Below are positions 37,538 through 42,386 of a DNA stretch of 42,386 bases, one piece after another. Source of the DNA: Acrasis kona. Lineage: Eukaryota > Heterolobosea > Eutetramitea > Acrasida > Acrasidae. The notes below the pieces were generated by a model, which was not told where the DNA came from, made no database searches, and saw nothing but the letters and a program-made list of their open reading frames with translations. The position numbers and the translations under genes are program-made. Position 1 is the first letter of the stretch; every line of letters starts with the position of its first letter. Location: positions 1-42,386 of the forward strand of contig JAOPGA020000814.1 of assembly GCA_026419775.2 (NCBI GenBank), given 5' to 3'.

Positions 37538-40517
37538 ATGACGCAGCCATCTCTATTGATACCTTATGAATCGATACAAAAAAAGAAGGTTCTTGGACAA
37601 GGTGCCTTTGGTGAGGTATGTTTGTGCTCATGGACCAGAGAAGAGGAGGTTGTCGACGTTGCTGTAAAATACATGAATAATTTGACAGAAAGCATGAAGA
37701 AAGAATTCATGCTCGAGGTGGAGGTTACGAGGTAATCAACAAATTATAAAAATAAAATTAACCAATTGCCTGCATCAGCAAGTTAAAGAACGAAAACATC
37801 TGTAAAGTGTTTGGGTACTCTCAAAACGAGACTTGCTTCATGATTGTTTTGGAATATATCAATGGAGGAGATCTAAATGACATGTTCAACAAAAACTTGT
37901 ATAACCTACTATCGTGGGATAGAAAATGGAAGCTTGTGGAGCAAGTCGCTCTATCAATACATTATCTGCACACTCATGATCTTCCTATTTTACACAGAGA
38001 TATCAAAAGTCCAAACTTTTTGGTATGTTTTTTGTTTTGTAATGCTTACTTATTTTCAAGATAACCCGAGACCTCACAACGCTCAAGCTATGTGGTAAGT
38101 CAGTTGTGTGCACCTATCCTTATTTTAACAAATAGACTTCGGAATGAGTGATCTTGGTCTGAACCTTGAAAAGCAAATCCACGGAAGTACAAGATGGCTA
38201 GCGCCCGAAGTGCAATTTGGAGGGAACAAATGGAGCACAAAATCTGACGTTTTCGCTTTCGCCATGACAGTGTTTGAGATCACATCAAGCAAGCTGCCCT
38301 TTTACGAAACAGATGATCCTAATGCAGTCAGCGAACTAATCAAGCATGAGAGAGTCAGACCAGAGCTTGGTCAACAAGTCCCAGAAAAGTTCAAGACGCT
38401 AATGAGAAAATGTTGGGAGCACTCGTAAGTTTTGATTAAATACAAAATGGTTAAAAATGCAACAGAGCCGACAAAAGGCCAACAATGACTGAAGTTCTTA
38501 CTTTTGTAAATGCTGCCAAGGACAATGAAGACGCTGATTTTGAAATATCTTTTGATACCAGCGCCGCCCCAAGCAATCCACCTCTCACTGCCAGGGCCCG
38601 TAATTTAAAAGACAAGAGTAAGTTTTACATTCTCAAGCGTTTTAACTTTTGACAGGACTCTTCTTTGAGATTAGAAAAGACGACCTCATCAACTGTTGCA
38701 ACGACGATCAAATCACATACAAAACCAACCCACCAAAAGTCCCACCTCACATACTCGGAGACTACAAACTACCACAAGTACCAGACAAGGTCACCATCGT
38801 CAAACTAACAAGACAATTCTCCATCAATCCGCTGACCAGCAACAGTTACGCAACGGACATTTACCAAAGAGTGGAACTTTTATTCTTACGTTTCTTTGAC
38901 ACCGTCGGAACGACCAACAAGGTTCAACTAGAGAGCGTGGAGATCATCTTTAATGATGCATTGGAGGATCGTTTCAGAGCCAAGGAACAAATTCTACACG
39001 ATCGCGGAGAAGGCATCGAAGCGTTGAAGGACAAGTCACAATCAAAGTTAGGAAGACAGTACTTGAAGAGATTAATGATGAGCGACAATCTCATCACAAT
39101 GAGGAACAGCAATGGTTTGAGTGCTTGGCATGGAGCCAATCGTGAAAAATTAGAATCCATCATGTGGTACGGACTATTGAATTTGAGCAGCAGAGATCCA
39201 GGTTACTATGGAAAAGCCATTTACATGACGCAGGAACCAAGTTACGGAAGTTACTACACATCTCAAAAGGCCAAGGAAGAAGGTGAATTTGAACTCTTGT
39301 TGTGCTGGGCGACCATCGGAAGGCCTTACGCGGTTACGAAAGTAGAGTTGGGAAGACCTCAAGAAGAAGGTTATGATTCACATTATGTTGTTGTAAGGCA
39401 TAGACAGCCTGTGAGAGATGTTTTTGTTCATGAAGCTGATTTTAAAAAATTAGAAAATAACGGGGAAGCTCATTACCCGATTCGTAACTTTGAAGAAGAA
39501 AAGGTTCAAGGTGACGAGATTGCAATCTTTGATTCCGATCAGGCCTTGCCTCGTTTTATTGTTTCTTATAAAGTTTTACAAAATAATCTTAAAAGTACTG
39601 CGTCCAATCGCGATTCTAATGCTTACAACACCGTCCAAGCTTGTGTGAATGCTTTGAACTTGCACATTGATAACAAGGAAGAAGTTTGTACGGCCTCACT
39701 TGCTTTGAGCGAATTGTTGAGTGCCAGGACGAAACCCGGAGAGGAAGTAAGTTTCCGACAGGCCATGAAGATTGAACAGTTCGCTGTCGAGACTAGAAGC
39801 AGCGACGGATTGATTAGCTTAATAAAAGTTATGCAAAAACATTCTCTTGTGGAAGAGTTGATTGCGTCCGGAGTTCATGTATTGAGAGTTTGTGCTCAGG
39901 AAGATATTCCAAGTCGTGAAATTATACAAAAGAATAAAGGTATCGAGATTATCATTGGAAGCATGTTGCGCTTCTTTGATCGTGAAAGCATGTTGATAAC
40001 TGCGAATGCTGCCTTGTGGCATTTGTCAACTAATAAAGTAGAGCGTGTTAATATTGTGAAACAAGGCGGTATAGAGGCCGTCATTAACTCTGTTAAACGT
40101 TTTGGTGATAATTTAGAGTTGTTGACCGAAGCCATGGGTGTCATGTGGAAGTTGAGTGTGGACGAAGAAACACTTGACTCCTTCCAAAGGCATGATGGCG
40201 TGAGGTACATCGTCGATAGTATGAGGAAATTCAATGATTGGCATGATTTGTTAGTTGCAGGGAACGGTGCATTGTGGAATTTGGCAGTGGCGCCTGATGA
40301 CAAGGCATATGATGGTGTCCATAAAGACTTGGTGGAGAGTTTAAAAAGGTTGAAGGCAATCGAGGTTGTTCAAGATTCGCTACGAAGGTACAGTGATGTT
40401 CAGGAATATGCATTATTGCACAAGCAGGCGAGCGGAGCTTTGGAGGCCATGCATGGAGCAAAGAAGAAATCAATCTTGGGGAGGATCGCTAGTGCTTATA
40501 AGATGCGAAATAAATGA
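37538..40517 (+). CDS. TKL kinase - PARP catalytic domain - armadillo repeat fusion (6 exons)
   Basis: The exons are 37538-37731, 37779-38022, 38061-38094, 38136-38424, 38466-38617 and 38656-40517. The five introns are 38-47 nt and all phases close, giving 924 aa. Kinase, residues 8-290: glycine loop GQGAFGEV, VAVK (Lys44), HRDIKSPNFL, DFGMSD, WLAPEV and a complete C-lobe ending MRKCWEHS ... RPTMTEVL, a TKL signature. PARP-like fold, about 340-605: WHGA (His at about 462), GYYGKAIYM with its Tyr, and the closing strand GDEIAIFDSDQALPRFIV. Armadillo-like repeats, about 650-910: DSVKRFGDNLELLTEAMGVM-type units (ALWHLS, GVMWKLS, GALWNLA). It likely couples phosphorylation and ADP-ribosylation. 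AATAAA is formed by the last two codons before TGA. Confidence 0.88.
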
Positions 40518-40622
40518 ATGTAATTTTTCGTCAATTAAATTTCAATCTTTTTGTCTTGAGAATGGGAAAAGTACAACAACATTTCAGAAATAAATCATTT
40601 TTTAACTAATTAAAATTTACAT

Positions 40623-41150
40623 TTATTGTGGCTTGCCATATGGAACATCTGGTTGCAATTGTTGGGCCGGCTCTCTGTTATAAATATAAACACCCGGCGG
40701 TTCAAATGTCGGAGATTGCATAGGAGCTGATGCGGCTGGTATGTATGGATTGAAATCGTTTGGTGGCGCATTGAAGCCAGGTGCGGGTGGTTTATATTCA
40801 GGATACATTGTTTCTGCCATTCCACTACTGTTATTGTATTCTGGATAAACGAATGTGGGTTGTGTTTCTGTTGTCACAGTTATCACTTCGATGTCCCTAG
40901 ATGCACGGACAGCAGCTCTGTAAACATAATATCTTTGTATTGTTGCTAGTAGAAGCGAAAACGTAGTTATTAGCAAGAACACTAACACCCATAAGGGCCA
41001 TGCTATATACGATGTATCCGAACCATCTATTTTCACAGTTATCCATACAACATATAATACAATAAATGCAACTGTGGCTGTTATCGATAGAGCTAATATT
41101 ATTGCTGTTCCTATCAAAGACCTCTCTATCCTCTTAGTTGATGGTTGCAT
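40623..41150 (-). CDS. Two-TM protein with Pro/Tyr-rich cytosolic tail
   Basis: 175 aa. Two TM helices (IGTAIILALSITATVAFIVL and WPLWVLVFLLITTFSLLLAT) are separated by a short loop (WITVKIDGSDTSYIA). A tail of about 95 residues is rich in Pro, Tyr and Asn (YPEYKPPAPGF, PPGVYIYNREP) and could serve as an adaptor-binding segment. No family is recognised. The stop TAA overlaps AATAAA (40627-40622). It converges with the kinase-PARP gene. Confidence 0.7.
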   Translation of the reverse strand: MQPSTKRIERSLIGTAIILALSITATVAFIVLYVVWITVKIDGSDTSYIAWPLWVLVFLLITTFSLLLATIQRYYVYRAAVRASRDIEVITVTTETQPTFVYPEYNNSSGMAETMYPEYKPPAPGFNAPPNDFNPYIPAASAPMQSPTFEPPGVYIYNREPAQQLQPDVPYGKPQ

Positions 41151-41491
41151 GTCTGATCGTTTTGATTTTCAAAAAAGGATAACGGATCAATAAAAATAGA
41201 ATTTATTTTGGAACTTCGTGAAATACGTTATCTTCACTTACAAAGAAACTCTCCACACAATTATCGTTGACTTCATTCAAGACACTATGCAAACTAGCTA
41301 GTTAATCTTCCGAATGTCGATCAAACGTGTCCAACTGGTACGGTTTATCCATTCATTGCCGTTTCTCCCGTTGTTGAAATCTTCGTTGGCACTTCTTGAA
41401 CTTGGCAAGTAGCCGTTTGGTGAGTATTGCAATTAATCGTCTATGAAATAATGGAATACAGTACTCATGCATTCATTGGGACAAAACATCT
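41151..41491. other. Intergenic with weak coding traces
   Basis: Plus-strand fragments NFVKYVIFTYKETLHTIIVD (about 41210-41300) and TCPTGTVYPFIAVSPVVEIF (about 41315-41395) look coding. They lie in different frames without a convincing intron or start, so they may be remnants. Confidence 0.3.
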
Positions 41492-41578
41492 TTATTTACC
41501 GGGTTCACCTCCATTTCTTCTAGAAGCCAACACAAAGGTAGTGATGGCGAGCAGTAGCAGAAGTAAGGTGGCTCTCAT
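41492..41578 (-). CDS. Possible 28-aa secreted peptide
   Basis: ATG 41578 opens MRATLLLLLLAITTFVLA, a near-ideal signal peptide, followed by a ten-residue basic end (SRRNGGEPGK) and TAA at 41494-41492. AATAAA on the minus strand (41496-41491) overlaps the stop exactly as in six larger genes of the window, which supports this being a transcript end. The mature part would be about ten residues. Alternatively it is the last exon of an unresolved gene, or chance. Confidence 0.45.
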   Translation of the reverse strand: MRATLLLLLLAITTFVLASRRNGGEPGK

Positions 41579-41880
41579 GTTTTGTTATTCTTTCTACTCG
41601 TTGTTCGTTGCAATGCGTATTTATTTCTCCACCGTTAAATTCCGAGGAGCTTCTTCTACCAATGCATTGGAATAGGTTTCGACCCAAACTGAGAACTTAA
41701 ATTGGGTATGCAGCGGACTAATCATAACAAGAAATTGGTTCCAGTCCGGAGTCCAAACAAACAATGATGAAGACGCAGGTGGTGATGAAAGTCAATAATC
41801 ACAAAGGTTTATTATGTACGTAATTAAAAATTAGGAGTCCCTATTGCTCAACATCATCCCCACTCATTCTATCTTCATTT
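41579..41880. other. Intergenic, no supported gene
   Basis: AT-rich spacer between the possible peptide gene and the DUF4218 gene end; nothing recognised. Confidence 0.4.
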
Positions 41881-42386
41881 TCACCCGCATTCGCCCGCAT
41901 TCAACAAACTGTACCCCTTTGTAGTTTCTGCTTGAACAGTGTGGCTGTTGAATTTCTTGTTCTTATCGTAAGCAGCGGTACTGAACCATGTCCCGTTTAT
42001 ACTGGCCTTTTTGTACTCAATGAATCCATCGCTTACTAGTCCTCGACCAACACCATAAACCTTTGGAGTAAGCCTTCCATCCATGAATGTTTGTACCACA
42101 CCGGGTCTTTTTAATTTGCCAAGAAACGTTTGGGTTGCCGAGTCTGGAATGTATTTGTGCAACTTTTTTGTGCAATGATGACGGGCTAGAGCTTTTGGTG
42201 TACTTTCAAGCGCTTGATTGGTACCATGAACGCCTCTTGTCAAAGTGCTGTTAAAATCTTCCCAGGGAAAGCATGAAGAAGTCCATAAAGGACCAAATTT
42301 TCTAACACAACTCACAATATGCCTTAATAAATGGATGTTACCAGTGCATCGCTTCTCCCCTGCAAGTATTTGATACCACGACAAAA
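41881..42386 (-). CDS. DUF4218/CACTA-type transposon protein, C-terminal part, cut by window edge
   Basis: Open from the right edge to a TGA at 41881. Near the start it reads IHLLRHIVSCVRKFGPLWTS, then SCFPWEDFN and RGVHGTN. This matches the conserved block of DUF4218 proteins of En/Spm (CACTA) transposons ('HLLxHLxxxVRxxGPLWxxSxFPFExxN'). The following 110 residues are less conserved and end in a basic region and LLNAGECG. The N-terminal transposase part would lie beyond 42386. The visible part has no frameshift, so a recent or domesticated copy is possible. Confidence 0.8.
   Translation of the reverse strand, partial: LSWYQILAGEKRCTGNIHLLRHIVSCVRKFGPLWTSSCFPWEDFNSTLTRGVHGTNQALESTPKALARHHCTKKLHKYIPDSATQTFLGKLKRPGVVQTFMDGRLTPKVYGVGRGLVSDGFIEYKKASINGTWFSTAAYDKNKKFNSHTVQAETTKGYSLLNAGECG

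Overview
This window is nuclear DNA of a unicellular eukaryote with compact genes. About 30 spliceosomal introns can be placed by reading frame. All are tiny (34-47 nt), start with GTAAGT-like donors, end in YAG and often carry a CTAAC/TTAAC branch sequence. Most genes have AATAAA within a few bases of the stop codon, and in seven genes AATAAA overlaps the stop. The product set (RNF32-like RING-IQ-RING protein, QRICH2/DUF4795-like coiled coil, FERM-LRR protein, TKL kinase fused to a PARP domain, Zn2Cys6 factor, BCD1, GPAT3/4-type acyltransferase, sedolisin, SH3b-C39-like peptidase) fits a free-living flagellate or amoeboflagellate protist. I cannot name the lineage; heterolobosean or amoebozoan-like is only a guess.

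Layout. 0-5.6 kb: a Met/Asn/Gly-rich protein with calcium-type loops, a membrane-anchored ankyrin-like protein with 90-bp repeats, and a transposase-like gene. 5.7-11.7 kb: a MYND-finger gene, then a decayed region with frameshifted genes, a truncated kinase and a probable solo LTR with a 5-bp target duplication. 11.7-21.1 kb: dense single-copy genes (Zn2Cys6 factor, RNF32-like, secreted sedolisin, His/Lys-rich secreted protein, CHY zinc finger, two unknowns, a secreted C39-like peptidase, and a 7-exon GPAT). 21.4-31.8 kb: a 10-exon 925-aa gene of unknown function, BCD1/ZNHIT6, a DHRS7-like reductase, a pseudokinase with a KEN box, a small basic protein and a 1025-aa coiled coil. 31.8-34.6 kb: gene remnants and an ankyrin-like gene interrupted at an A8 tract. 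34.6-40.5 kb: two same-strand signalling genes, FERM-LRR then TKL-PARP-armadillo. 40.6-42.4 kb: a two-TM protein, a possible 28-codon secreted peptide and the end of a DUF4218 transposon gene cut by the window edge.

There is no operon logic. Genes alternate strands, with convergent pairs sharing tiny 3' regions and divergent pairs sharing short promoters. The strongest novel items are the kinase-PARP-armadillo fusion, the stop-overlapping poly(A) signals and the 925-aa orphan. Gene models were built by hand by matching reading frame across candidate introns; phases agree except where a frameshift is stated. Two ambiguous bases (5271, 8203) mean that some single-base frameshifts could be sequence errors.
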